A DNA stretch of 64,000 nucleotides from an uncultured Corynebacterium sp. (lineage in GTDB: Bacteria > Actinomycetota > Actinomycetes > Mycobacteriales > Mycobacteriaceae). This document shows, one piece after another, positions 9,399-17,982 of this stretch. Under the pieces are notes generated by a model. That model ran no database searches. It was not told the DNA's origin and saw nothing but the letters and a program-made list of their open reading frames with translations. The position numbers and the translations under genes are program-made. Numbering within the stretch: position 1 is the first letter of the stretch; each line of letters opens with the position of its first letter. The stretch covers positions 1 through 64,000 of the forward strand of contig CAMIFC010000002.1 in the NCBI GenBank assembly GCA_946220775.1, read 5' to 3'.

Positions 9399-10820
9399 TT
9401 AGTGCTCGGGCTGCGGGGCCTGAACTTGTTCTTCACACACCGCCCGCATCGCAGCCGTGATCGCGCTGATCTCCCCTGGGGTGCAGATAAATGGCGGCAT
9501 AGCGTACAGCAGCTTACCGAAGGGACGCAGCCACACACCGTGCTTCACCAAAGTTGTTGTCGCTGCCGCCATATCGACCGGCGAGTGCAGCTCCACCACC
9601 CCGATGGCGCCCAGGGTGCGCACGTCCGCGACGGCATCGAGATCACGTAAATCATCAAGTTCTTCGGCCATCTGCCGTTCCATCGCGGCGACCGGTTCTC
9701 GCCAATAGCCGGTGTCATAAAGATCCAGCGCCGCCAGCGAGACCGCGCACGCCAGCGGATTACCCATGAACGTCGGCCCGTGCATGAGCGCCCCACCACC
9801 AGCCGGAGTATCAATCGCCGCCGCGACAGCGTCCGACGCCAGGGTTGCCGCGAAACTCATGAACCCACCGGTCAGCGCCTTGCCGAGGCACAGAATATCC
9901 GCTCGAATCCCCGCCGCTGTGGTCGCAAGCCCCGTGCCTGTGCGCCCAAAACCCGTTGCGATTTCGTCGGCGATCAGCAGGGTTCCGGTCGCATCACACG
10001 CCCGTCGCACCTCCCGCAGCAGCGAGTGGTCGTGGAATCGCATCCCGCCGGCACCCTGCACGACCGGTTCGATGATCATCGCGGCGATCCCGCCGTGGTT
10101 GTCGATTGCGGCGCGCAGTTCTTCCCCATATTTTTTCAGGACGCCACCCGCCGCACCCCGTGCCGGTGGCGCAGGAATGAATGCCTGGGGCCGGAGGCTG
10201 CCCGACCATAGGGAATGCATACCGCCGTCGGGGTCGCACACGCTCATGGGGTGGAAGGTATCGCCGTGATAGCCACCGCGCCAGGTCATGAAGGTTGTCT
10301 TGTGCGGGCTGCCCATTCCGCGCTGGGTCTGGAGCGCCATTTTCATGGCGACTTCCACGGACACGGAACCGGAGTCGGAGAAGAACACAGAGGTCATCGG
10401 CTCACCAGTCGCGTTCGCCGGTGCCTCGTTCGCGAACTCGCAGAGCCGCTCAGCTAACTCTGCAGCCGGTTGGTGGGTGAGCCCACCGAACATCACGTGG
10501 CTCATCGTGTCGATCTGGTTATGCGCGGCCTCGGTTAAGGCCGGGTGCCCGTGCCCGTGGCACGCCGCCCACCAGGAACTCATGCCGTCGAGCAAGTGGC
10601 GTCCGGAACAATTAGCAGGAAAATCCGCGGGAAGATCCGAAGCGACCTGCACATACGCCCCCGACGACCGGACGATGGGCAGGTGGGTGATCGGGGAGTG
10701 ACGTGGCGCGTAGGGGTGCCACACGTGGGCACGATCGGCCTCGGAAATGCGGGTGCCGGGCCACGTCGAATCAGATAGCAGGGAGTGGCGGTGGGATGTC
10801 GTGGGGGTCATTGGCCACAC
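9399..10820 (-). CDS. bioA: adenosylmethionine-8-amino-7-oxononanoate aminotransferase BioA
   Basis: PLP transaminase converting KAPA to DAPA with S-adenosylmethionine as amino donor. Visible landmarks are HVWHPYAP, DGMSSWWAACHGH, the DEIATGFGRTG block and the PLP lysine in LCLGKALTGG. The GTG at 10820 lies right behind the BioQ-like operator; the ATG at 10811 is an alternative, and neither has a clear Shine-Dalgarno, consistent with a short leader. Two TGGCGTCC words fall in the gene, one of them encoding LKKYGEE. Confidence 0.93.
   Translation of the reverse strand: MWPMTPTTSHRHSLLSDSTWPGTRISEADRAHVWHPYAPRHSPITHLPIVRSSGAYVQVASDLPADFPANCSGRHLLDGMSSWWAACHGHGHPALTEAAHNQIDTMSHVMFGGLTHQPAAELAERLCEFANEAPANATGEPMTSVFFSDSGSVSVEVAMKMALQTQRGMGSPHKTTFMTWRGGYHGDTFHPMSVCDPDGGMHSLWSGSLRPQAFIPAPPARGAAGGVLKKYGEELRAAIDNHGGIAAMIIEPVVQGAGGMRFHDHSLLREVRRACDATGTLLIADEIATGFGRTGTGLATTAAGIRADILCLGKALTGGFMSFAATLASDAVAAAIDTPAGGGALMHGPTFMGNPLACAVSLAALDLYDTGYWREPVAAMERQMAEELDDLRDLDAVADVRTLGAIGVVELHSPVDMAAATTTLVKHGVWLRPFGKLLYAMPPFICTPGEISAITAAMRAVCEEQVQAPQPEH
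10131..10149 (-). repeat. TGGCGTCC-A-tail word, copy 6
   Basis: Reads GGGTGGCGTCCTGAAAAAA; in bioA. Confidence 0.9.
10595..10614 (+). repeat. TGGCGTCC-A-tail word, copy 7
   Basis: Reads AGTGGCGTCCGGAACAATTA; in bioA, antisense, over the codons for NCSGRHL. Confidence 0.7.
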
Positions 10821-10826
10821 ATTACT

Positions 10827-10839
10827 TGAACACTGTTTA
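10827..10839 (-). promoter_or_regulatory. BioQ-like operator of bioA-bioD
   Basis: TGAAC-ACT-GTTTA on the plus strand fits the BioQ form TGAAC-N3-GTTAC with one change in the second half. It lies directly before the bioA start and overlaps a possible minus-strand -10 (TAAACA). Confidence 0.6.
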
Positions 10840-10940
10840 ATGATTGGTGGGAGGGCAGCTTTCGGTGCGCAGGGGTAGCGGAATCGCAGGTGATATATAG
10901 CCGCTTTGAAGTTCGCCTTAACAGTCGGGAAGATTGAGGT

Positions 10941-12215
10941 GTGAATAGCAGCCCGGCAGCCCAGACCGAATCAGACAGCCCAGCGCGGAATAACGCGAAT
11001 CGTATGCGTTTCATCCGGCGACGCATCGCGGCTGTCGTCGGGATTGGGCTGGTCATAGTGGCTGCGGTTGCCACGGGGGTGTCGGTGCAGAAGAGGACCG
11101 ATTGGTCTCCGAATCGCCTTACAGCGGATCAGAAGCAGGATCTGGTGTCTGAAGCTTCGGAGCATGAAACTGCTGTTGCCATCAACCCCGACGAACATCA
11201 CGAATGGATCCGATCCGGCGATGGCAACGGCCGATTCAAGCCGAAACGAAACAAGTCGAAGGAACAACCGCCGACGTTGCGCAACACGCGACACTCCGAG
11301 CCGTTGTATAAGGCACCCGCGCCGGGGTCGATGTCCTTCGTGACGGTCAAGTCCCACAATGCGCAGCGCCACGCCGTAGTCCGTGTTCCGAAGGACGCCA
11401 CCTGGCGCAAGGCCAAAGGCGGGACACCGAAACCGTTGATCCTCGCTTTCCACGGATATGGGCAAGACGCTGGCCTGATGAGCCGATTCTCCGACCTCTA
11501 CAAGGAAGGTGCGATCGTCGTCTACCCCAACGGGGTGGGTAACGCGTGGGCGGGCGCACCCTACGCGGAAACGACCGGTGCTCAAGACAAACAATTCGTC
11601 CGGGATCTGATCAACCGGACGGCCGCCACCTACAAGGTCGATGACAAGCGCATTTATGCTGCGGGAATGAGTAACGGCGGCGGCTTCGTGGCCAAGCTGG
11701 CCTGCGATATGCCGGAAGAATTTGCGGCGTTCGCATCGGTGGCAGGGGCGTATTACGAGGACACCTGGTCAGGCTGTGCAGCCAAGGGCAAGGCCGGGCA
11801 GGGCACCCACCCGAAGTTCGCGCGGGGCAAGGCGGATTCCTTCCTGGAAATCCATGGCCGCGCCGATGACCGCATCTACTACGAGGGTGGCGAGCGCTAC
11901 GGCACGCAGTACCTCGGGGCGATGGCCTACATCAACGCGTACTCCCTCCGCGCGGGGTGCTTTGGTGCGCCCAAGCCCCGCCAAATCACCCGCGACGTGC
12001 TGCGCGTGCAGTGGCCGGCGTGCCAAAAGGATGCGGAAATCGTTCACTTGGCGGTCGACGGCATGGGTCACACCTGGCCCGGCGAGGGCGAGGACGCTCG
12101 CCCCGGTGAATCGAGTATCGCAGGTGCTGAGAATAACGGCCCCAAGGCTGATCCCACGCGTGCGCTGAACGCGTCGAGCGAGGTTCTAGCCTTCTTCAAG
12201 CGCCACACTAAGTAG
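10941..12215 (+). CDS. exported PHB-depolymerase/feruloyl-esterase-like hydrolase
   Basis: An alpha/beta hydrolase of the LpqC / polyhydroxybutyrate depolymerase / feruloyl esterase group, 424 residues. A hydrophobic segment at about residues 31-48 should anchor or export it. A charged linker precedes the catalytic domain. ILAFHGYG is the oxyanion-hole strand, GMSNGGG near residue 236 holds the nucleophile Ser, and DGMGHTWPG near the end holds the catalytic His. The true substrate cannot be read from sequence. It is alone and divergent from bioA. The start is GTG with a GATTGAGG stretch upstream. Confidence 0.8.
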   Translation: MNSSPAAQTESDSPARNNANRMRFIRRRIAAVVGIGLVIVAAVATGVSVQKRTDWSPNRLTADQKQDLVSEASEHETAVAINPDEHHEWIRSGDGNGRFKPKRNKSKEQPPTLRNTRHSEPLYKAPAPGSMSFVTVKSHNAQRHAVVRVPKDATWRKAKGGTPKPLILAFHGYGQDAGLMSRFSDLYKEGAIVVYPNGVGNAWAGAPYAETTGAQDKQFVRDLINRTAATYKVDDKRIYAAGMSNGGGFVAKLACDMPEEFAAFASVAGAYYEDTWSGCAAKGKAGQGTHPKFARGKADSFLEIHGRADDRIYYEGGERYGTQYLGAMAYINAYSLRAGCFGAPKPRQITRDVLRVQWPACQKDAEIVHLAVDGMGHTWPGEGEDARPGESSIAGAENNGPKADPTRALNASSEVLAFFKRHTK

Positions 12216-12250
12216 TGTCCGGGGCGGGTGTTAAGGTAAGCCACACAAAT

Positions 12251-12376
12251 ACACGGGAGCTTTCCGTGGCGAGCAGCAGGAACATTTGCGCTGTTCACCA
12301 CAGCTGAGAGGGCGTTGCACTGGATCGCAACGCCGACCGTCCGAACCTGATCCGGGTCATGCCGGCGAGAGGGAGT
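12251..12376 (+). ncRNA. TPP riboswitch (THI element)
   Basis: The THI-box hallmarks are in order: ACACGGGAGC at 12251, CTGAGAGGG near 12304, then the pyrophosphate-side block GAACCTGATCCGGGTCATGC and CGGCGAGAGGGA near 12345-12373. A variable stem (GCGTTGCACTGGATCGCAACGC) lies between. It ends about 10 bases before the ykoE start, so its purine-rich end probably overlaps the ribosome binding site and control is likely at translation initiation. Confidence 0.95.
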
Positions 12377-12385
12377 AGAACATAC

Positions 12386-13030
12386 GTGACTTCGCAATCC
12401 GAACAACCATCCGCTGAACACTCCGCGCAGTTATCGGCGGCTAAGCCGTCGACGCGCTGGCGTGTCGTGGACATCATCGTCGCCGCCGTCCTCGGCATCG
12501 CCTGTGGCCTAATTTTCTGGTTGTGGAACGGCATTGCAGGCACCGCATTCGGCGTTTTCGATGCCGTGACGCCAGGCCTTGGCGGGCTCGCAGTCGGTAT
12601 TTGGCTGCTCGCTGGTGTGCTGGGCGGGCTGGTGATACGCAAACCCGGTGCCGCGCTGTTCGTTGAAGTGCTGGCTGCCGTGGTGTCCGCCCTGATTGGC
12701 AACCAGTGGGGGATCGAGACCGTCTACTCGGGGCTGGCTCAAGGGCTGGGCGCGGAACTCGTGTTCCTCGTTGTGGGGTATCGCCGATTCACCCTGGTCG
12801 TGGCGATGCTGGCCGGTGCCGTGGCCGCTGCCTTCGAATGGGGGCTGGAGCTTTTCACTTCTGGAAACCTCGCCAAGTCCGTGGCCTTCAACTCGGTGTA
12901 CCTGAGCACCATGGTGATCTCTGGAGTGGTGCTGGCCGGGCTGCTGGCGTGGCTATTAGTACGTAGTTTGGCGGCGACCGGTGCGCTCGATCGGTTCGCT
13001 GCAGGGCGGGAACGCCGCGAGCTGGTTTAA
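12386..13030 (+). CDS. ykoE: ECF thiamin/HMP transporter substrate-binding protein YkoE
   Basis: Membrane S-component of an energy-coupling-factor transporter for thiamin precursors (HMP) or thiamin. It has about five hydrophobic segments after a short polar N-terminus, and 214 residues from the GTG at 12386. The GTG was chosen because it follows the riboswitch's GAGAGGGAG; the open frame extending upstream crosses the riboswitch. The ATPase and transmembrane coupling genes follow, and TPP control supports the substrate. The exact ligand is inferred from the family. Confidence 0.88.
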   Translation: MTSQSEQPSAEHSAQLSAAKPSTRWRVVDIIVAAVLGIACGLIFWLWNGIAGTAFGVFDAVTPGLGGLAVGIWLLAGVLGGLVIRKPGAALFVEVLAAVVSALIGNQWGIETVYSGLAQGLGAELVFLVVGYRRFTLVVAMLAGAVAAAFEWGLELFTSGNLAKSVAFNSVYLSTMVISGVVLAGLLAWLLVRSLAATGALDRFAAGRERRELV

Positions 13031-13045
13031 GGCGCTGGATCAGCC

Positions 13046-14623
13046 ATGCCTAAGGAACAATCGCTGAACGGCGCCTCGCGCCGTGGGACCGACGTCGCTC
13101 GGGGTGGGGCCAACCCCGCCCACGGTGGGGAAGTGGTCCTCACCGACTTCGCGTGGCGGCACGCCGGACGAAAAGACCCGGCAGTCGCTCAGGTCAATCT
13201 ACGCATCGCGCCGGGGGAGAAGGTACTGCTGCTCGGCCCATCCGGGGCGGGGAAATCCACGCTCCTGGCGGGCATCGCCGGAGTGCTGGGCGATGCCGCA
13301 GACGGCGAACAACAAGGCCACATCACCGTCGACGGGCGCGACCCAGCCGTGGCGCGCGGCGCGGTGGGAATGGTGCTGCAAGACCCCGACTCGCAGGTCA
13401 TCGCAGCGAAAGTCGGCGACGACGTGGTCTTCGGTTGCGAAAACCTTGGGGTGAGTCGCGAAGACATGTGGCAACGCGCTACCGCGGCCCTCCACACGGT
13501 GGGACTCGGCCACCTGCCGCTTGACCACCCGACGGCCCAGCTTTCCGGTGGGCAGAAACAACGCCTCGCACTCGCCGGAGTGCTCGCCATGCGCCCCAGC
13601 GTGATCGTCCTGGATGAACCCACCGCAAACCTGGACCCAGATGGCGTGGCAGACGTGCGGGATGCCGTCATCCGAGCCTGTCAGGAGCTCGGCAGCACCC
13701 TGATCGTGGTGGAACACCGCGTGGCCACCTGGGCTGAACACGTGGATCGGGCGATCGTATTGGGCACAGAAGCCAACATTATCGCCGACGGGCACGCCGC
13801 AGAGATCCTCGATAGTGAAGCCGAGCGCCTCGCATCAGCCGGAATCTGGGTACCGAACCTGCCTCTATCCATCAACCGCCACTGGAGCCCCGCCGAGCCG
13901 GCGGGGCGGGACGGGACGGCGTCGGAAAAAACTGGGTTGATCAGCACCAACAACCTGACGGTCGGCTGGCACAAGCAGCCCATCCGAGCGGGAATCACCG
14001 CCGCGCTGCGGCCCGGGTCGACGTGCCTGACCGGCGGTAACGGCAGTGGGAAATCGACGATGGCGCTGACACTCGCGGGGCTGCTGCCAGCGGTGTCCGG
14101 CAGCGTCGATGCCAGCGGGCTGCGTGGGAAACTGCCGCGAAAGCGCCGGGTCACCGCTGACCCGATCACATGGCCCTCGGCGGATCTGGTGCGTCACATT
14201 GGATACGTGTTTCAGGACCCCGAGCATCAATTCGCCACGCGGACGGTGCGCGAAGAACTCCTCCTGGGGCCCAAAGCCGCGGGGATGGATGCCGCCGCCG
14301 CAGAACAGCGCGCCGACGAATTGCTCGACGCCCTCGGGCTGACTCGCCTGGGCCCGGCGAACCCATTCACGCTATCTGGTGGGGAAAAACGCCGACTATC
14401 GGTTGCCGCGATCCTCGCGACCAAACCACAATTGCTGATCCTCGACGAACCCACCTTCGGCCAAGACCGCGCGACATTCACTGCGCTGGTCGGGCTGCTT
14501 CAAGAACTCGCGGACCAAGGCACCTCGTTGCTATCCATTACCCATGACGCCGACTATCTCGCCGCACTCGGCCAACACCACTGGCACCTACCCGACGGCG
14601 ACGGACTGGAGGTCGTGCAATGA
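13046..14623 (+). CDS. ykoD: ECF transporter ATPase, two fused ABC domains, YkoD
   Basis: 525-residue energiser carrying two ABC domains. Domain 1 has Walker A GPSGAGKST, signature LSGGQKQR and Walker B VIVLDEPTANLDPDG. Domain 2 has GGNGSGKST, signature LSGGEKRR and LLILDEPTFGQD. Fusion of the two ECF ATPases is typical of YkoD. Its stop overlaps the ykoC start by four bases. The N-terminal 25 residues are a polar tail. Confidence 0.9.
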   Translation: MPKEQSLNGASRRGTDVARGGANPAHGGEVVLTDFAWRHAGRKDPAVAQVNLRIAPGEKVLLLGPSGAGKSTLLAGIAGVLGDAADGEQQGHITVDGRDPAVARGAVGMVLQDPDSQVIAAKVGDDVVFGCENLGVSREDMWQRATAALHTVGLGHLPLDHPTAQLSGGQKQRLALAGVLAMRPSVIVLDEPTANLDPDGVADVRDAVIRACQELGSTLIVVEHRVATWAEHVDRAIVLGTEANIIADGHAAEILDSEAERLASAGIWVPNLPLSINRHWSPAEPAGRDGTASEKTGLISTNNLTVGWHKQPIRAGITAALRPGSTCLTGGNGSGKSTMALTLAGLLPAVSGSVDASGLRGKLPRKRRVTADPITWPSADLVRHIGYVFQDPEHQFATRTVREELLLGPKAAGMDAAAAEQRADELLDALGLTRLGPANPFTLSGGEKRRLSVAAILATKPQLLILDEPTFGQDRATFTALVGLLQELADQGTSLLSITHDADYLAALGQHHWHLPDGDGLEVVQ

Positions 14624-15405
14624 ACATCCTCAACCGAGTTGATCCCACCTCTCGACTGCTAGCCCTCGCGCTACTGACCACCCCATTGCTGCTGTCCATC
14701 GACATTGTCAGCGCCAGTCTTTCCTTGCTGTTCACGGTGCTGCTCGCGCCGCTGTGTGGAGTTGGGCCCGCGCGCCTGCTTCGCCGCGGCTGGCCACTGC
14801 TGATCCTCGCTCCGCTCACCGGGCTGGGCATGCTGCTGTACGGCCGCGCCGGTGGCGAGACCCTATTCCAGTGGGGCTTCATCCACGTGACGGAGAACTC
14901 CGTGCAACTCGCGGCGGCCGTCACCGTGCGAGTATTCGCCGTGGGACTCCCGGCGGTCGTGCTCACTGCGGATCTGGACCCCACTCGACTCGGCGACGGG
15001 CTCGCACAATTGTGGAGACTGCCCGCCCGATTCGTCATCGGAGCTGTCGCCGGAGTGCGCCTCGTGACCCTCTTCCGCCACGATTGGTCCGCTGTGGACC
15101 GCGCCCGCCGTGCTCGCGGCCTCGCTGACCAACACCCGATCGTGCGCCTGCCCAGCCAGGCGTTCAGCCTCCTCGTCCTCGCGCTGCGTCGCGGCGGCAA
15201 GCTCGCCACTGCGATGGAAGCCCGGGGTTTCGGCGCCACCACCGGCGCCGATGGCCGGCCCGTTACCCGCACGTGGGCACGCACTTCCCGCTTTTCTTCT
15301 TGGGACGCCACCCTGCTCATCACCTGCCTCGCCATCAGTGTGTTCTGTTTGGTGATAGCCGTGTGGACCGGACATTTCCGGCTGTTGGGGGTGGCCGGTG
15401 GCTAG
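14620..15405 (+). CDS. ykoC: ECF transporter T-component YkoC
   Basis: Integral membrane coupling protein (CbiQ family) linking YkoE to YkoD, 261 residues. Hydrophobic helices occur early and at the C-terminus. The cytoplasmic motif RARRARGL near residues 160-168 fits the A-R-G coupling signature of T-components that contact the ATPases, and a second A-R-G motif (MEARGFGA) follows. It is coupled to ykoD by an ATGA overlap and overlaps the next gene start at 15398. Confidence 0.88.
   Translation: MNILNRVDPTSRLLALALLTTPLLLSIDIVSASLSLLFTVLLAPLCGVGPARLLRRGWPLLILAPLTGLGMLLYGRAGGETLFQWGFIHVTENSVQLAAAVTVRVFAVGLPAVVLTADLDPTRLGDGLAQLWRLPARFVIGAVAGVRLVTLFRHDWSAVDRARRARGLADQHPIVRLPSQAFSLLVLALRRGGKLATAMEARGFGATTGADGRPVTRTWARTSRFSSWDATLLITCLAISVFCLVIAVWTGHFRLLGVAGG
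15292..15313 (-). repeat. TGGCGTCC-A-tail word, copy 8
   Basis: Begins GGGTGGCGTCCCAAGAAGAA; in ykoC, sense strand codes for SWDATLL. Confidence 0.75.
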
Positions 15406-15792
15406 CTTTTTATCAGTGGCCGACGGTCTCGCCGCGCTAGCGGAGTGGGCGACACACGCAGGTGCCAAAGCCGAGCCCGGAGCCGAACTACCGTGGGTGA
15501 TCCTGATTGATGGGCGCTCCGGAGCAGGAAAAACCACCTTCGCCACGGGGCTGGCCACGCGGCTTGGTCGAGGAGCGGCGGCCGCGCCACAGCTGATCCA
15601 CCTCGATGACTTCTACCCCGGGTGGGGCGGACTCTCCGCCGCATCCCGGATGGTGGCCACCGATGTTCTACACCCCAACCAGCCGGGGTTCCGCCGGTGG
15701 GACTGGGAGCATAACCAGCCCGCGGACTGGGTTCCACTCGACCCAACTCGCCCAATGATTATCGAAGGTGTGGGGGCGTTGACGGGTGGGGC

Positions 15793-15810
15793 GATTGGCG
15801 TCCTGAAAAA
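15793..15810 (+). repeat. TGGCGTCC-A-tail word, copy 9
   Basis: Reads GATTGGCGTCCTGAAAAA; next to the frameshift in the kinase-like gene, in frame as DWRPEK in the downstream half. Confidence 0.9.
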
Positions 15811-15932
15811 CAGGGAAGAAAACACATCAGCGTGACACTCCACGCACCGGCTGACCTGCGACAGCACCGAGCGGTGACGCGCGACCCCGGATTCGCGCAG
15901 TGGTGGGAATACTGGGCGCAAACAGAAGAAAA

Positions 15933-15970
15933 CCACCTGAACACCCGCCCACGAGCGGATATTCAGGTGG
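15933..15970 (-). terminator. rho-independent terminator for the gene ending at 15981
   Basis: On the minus strand CCACCTGAA (15970-15962) pairs perfectly with TTCAGGTGG (15941-15933), followed by TTTTCTTCTG. It lies inside the plus-strand 3' coding end of the kinase-like gene. Confidence 0.65.
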
Positions 15971-15980
15971 ATACCAGGCG

Positions 15981-17282
15981 TTAACCGCGGGAGACGTCCA
16001 ACCGCATGCCGGCCATACGCAGACGCTGCACATAAGCCATGCCCAAGCCGGTGGCGGGGGTGAGCACGCCGCCCTCGGATTCCGGCAACTCGTCGGCGTA
16101 CAAGGCCAGGCACATCGCTGCAACACTCAGCATCTTCGACGTGGACTTATAGCCCGGGTCACCCTGCGAGAACACGGTCGCAATATAATCCGGGTTCGTC
16201 TTCGGCGCCGGGTTCGGCTTCACGAAACCATGGAAGACGCAGCGGAAATAGCCGTTTTCCTGCACGGTCGTGGTCGGACCTTCGCCGGGATCCGGAACCC
16301 AGCGGGACAGGAAGTCGCGCAGCGCCGGAGTCTTCAGCGCCTGCACCATGAACGACGACATCGCGGCCAAGCTCAACGCCCGCGCGCGACCCTTCAAGCC
16401 CGGCCCGGTGGTCTGGAACTCGCGGTAGCGAAGATCCTTGCCATAAGCGTGATCCTGCAGCGAGTTCGAGCGACGCACCACCCGAGAGTTCGCACCAGCC
16501 ATCAGGAACGGCCCTGCCCAGCCTTCGGGAGCGCCGACTTCCTCGGTGGCCAGGAAACCAAAGTCCGGCTGATCACCAAGATCTGGTTCGTCCGAACGAT
16601 CAGGGCTGAGGCTGTATGGATCCTTCAGGATCTGCCCTAGGTGCGGGTTCCGCTGCACCTGCGAGAACTGCTCGCGGATCGAATCGACGGTGCCGCCGGA
16701 CATCGCCCCGCGCATGCTGACCAGGTTCGTGACCTCCGCCAGCGTGTGGCCATCCTTCTGCGCGGCGTGGGCGGTGAGGAACATGCCGAGGTCAGACGGC
16801 ACCGAGTCGAAGCCACACGCATGGATGATGCGCGCGCCGGACTTCTTCGCCACGTCCCCGTAGGAATCGATCATGCGGCGCATGAACAGCACCTCGCCGG
16901 AGCTATCCACGTAGTGCGTACCGGCTTCGGCGCAGGCAGCGACCAGGTTTTCGCCATAGCGGGCGAATGGTCCGACCGTGGATATGACAACCTTCGTGGC
17001 CGCGACCAGTTCATCCAGCGACTCGCGGTCAAAGGCATCGGCCTCCACGATCTTCCAATCGAGTACGCCCTGGTGGACGTTGAGCAGCTGGTTCTTCAGG
17101 AACATCAGCTTCTCGCGGTTGCGCCCGGCCAGCGCGATCTTTGCGTTCTTCGGAGCATGTTCGGCCAGGTAGTTAGCAACGATCTTGCCGACAAAGCCCG
17201 TCGCCCCGAACAAGGTGATATCCGTTTGAGCAGTTCCCGCCCCTCGACCGCCGTTGTCTTGCTGCTGAGGACCCTCAGACAT
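15981..17282 (-). CDS. saccharopine-dehydrogenase-fold trans-acting enoyl-reductase-like protein
   Basis: 433 residues with an N-terminal Rossmann motif, LFGATGFVGKIVANYL near residue 25, and a saccharopine dehydrogenase NADP-binding domain (VISTVGPFARYGE, ACGFDSVPSDLG). Mycobacterial relatives include the trans-acting enoyl reductase of phenolic lipid synthesis and Rv2449c, and corynebacteria keep one homologue. The real substrate is not known; a role in envelope lipid metabolism is only an inference. No membrane helix is evident. A terminator hairpin follows. Confidence 0.75.
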   Translation of the reverse strand: MSEGPQQQDNGGRGAGTAQTDITLFGATGFVGKIVANYLAEHAPKNAKIALAGRNREKLMFLKNQLLNVHQGVLDWKIVEADAFDRESLDELVAATKVVISTVGPFARYGENLVAACAEAGTHYVDSSGEVLFMRRMIDSYGDVAKKSGARIIHACGFDSVPSDLGMFLTAHAAQKDGHTLAEVTNLVSMRGAMSGGTVDSIREQFSQVQRNPHLGQILKDPYSLSPDRSDEPDLGDQPDFGFLATEEVGAPEGWAGPFLMAGANSRVVRRSNSLQDHAYGKDLRYREFQTTGPGLKGRARALSLAAMSSFMVQALKTPALRDFLSRWVPDPGEGPTTTVQENGYFRCVFHGFVKPNPAPKTNPDYIATVFSQGDPGYKSTSKMLSVAAMCLALYADELPESEGGVLTPATGLGMAYVQRLRMAGMRLDVSRG

Positions 17283-17385
17283 CTCCTCGTCCTTTCCTTG
17301 TCCGCTCGTGCGAACTGTGCTGTTGAAACTCTATTCTCCCTTCCTTTTCTACCGTTTTCCCGCGCCGTGTGCTTAGGATTCGTCC

Positions 17386-17922
17386 GTGAACTCTTCTTCC
17401 GATTCCCCGAATTCCCCCGATTCTTTGAGGACGCCAACCGGGCCAAACCAGAACCCGCCCTTCCACGTGTTCTTTGATCAGCCCCAAATCCCGCCAAATA
17501 CCGGCAACGCGATTCGAATGTGCGCGGGCACCGGAGCCCGGCTGCATCTGGCGGAACCACTGGGATTCAACTTCGAGGAAAAGCACGTTCGCCGGGCGGG
17601 GTTGGACTATCACGACTTAGCAGATGTGCAGGTCCACGAGAGTTTTGACACAGGCATGGCTGCCGTACCTGGGGCCCGGGTATTCGCGTTCACTACAGCA
17701 GCCACGACGTGGCACACGGAGGTCGAGTTTCGCCCGGGTGACGTCCTATTATTTGGCCCCGAACCGACCGGCCTGGGCGATGAAACGCTGGCTCACGACC
17801 GCATTACCGAACAGATTCGAATCCCGATGCTGCCGGGGCGGCGCAGCATGAATCTTTCGAACGCGGCGGCCGTCGCGGCGTATGAAGCCTGGCGACAGTT
17901 GGGCTTCCCAGGCGCGCACTAG
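17386..17922 (+). CDS. trmL: tRNA (cytidine(34)-2'-O)-methyltransferase TrmL
   Basis: SpoU/TrmD-knot methyltransferase that 2'-O-methylates the wobble base of certain tRNA-Leu. Motifs: FHVFFDQPQIPPNTGNAIRM near the start of the domain, LLFGPEPTGLGDE (motif 2) and IPMLPGRRSMNLSNAAAVAA (motif 3) with the knot. Length 178 includes a 25-residue Ser/Pro-rich N-terminal tail containing a TGGCGTCC word, so the tail is probably dispensable. The GTG start is the first in frame; the conserved domain begins near residue 26. Confidence 0.88.
   Translation: MNSSSDSPNSPDSLRTPTGPNQNPPFHVFFDQPQIPPNTGNAIRMCAGTGARLHLAEPLGFNFEEKHVRRAGLDYHDLADVQVHESFDTGMAAVPGARVFAFTTAATTWHTEVEFRPGDVLLFGPEPTGLGDETLAHDRITEQIRIPMLPGRRSMNLSNAAAVAAYEAWRQLGFPGAH
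17421..17439 (-). repeat. TGGCGTCC-A-tail word, copy 10
   Basis: Reads GGTTGGCGTCCTCAAAGAA; in the non-conserved N-terminal tail of trmL. Confidence 0.75.
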
Positions 17923-17982
17923 CACGCCGCAGGTCGGCTGGGTGCCCGGCTCAAGAAATCCGGGAGCATTCCTTATGGAATA

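Larger units (their letters stand above)
15398..15984 (+). pseudogene. uridine-kinase-like P-loop protein, frameshifted
   Basis: The first frame gives an N-terminal P-loop (LIDGRSGAGKTTFA), HLDDFYPGWGG and MIIEGVGALT, typical of small uridine-kinase-like ATPases of actinobacteria, then stops at 15835. The missing C-terminal half is in another frame: about 15781-15984 encodes DWRPEKQGRKHISVTLHAPA, then a stretch holding QWWEYWAQ and a proper stop. One indel in the G-rich stretch 15771-15793 (GTGGGGGCG, GGTGGGGCG) would join them. A TGGCGTCC word lies right beside the break. The stop overlaps that of the opposing gene. Sequencing error or true inactivation are both possible. It may belong to the ykoEDC transcript. 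Confidence 0.75.
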
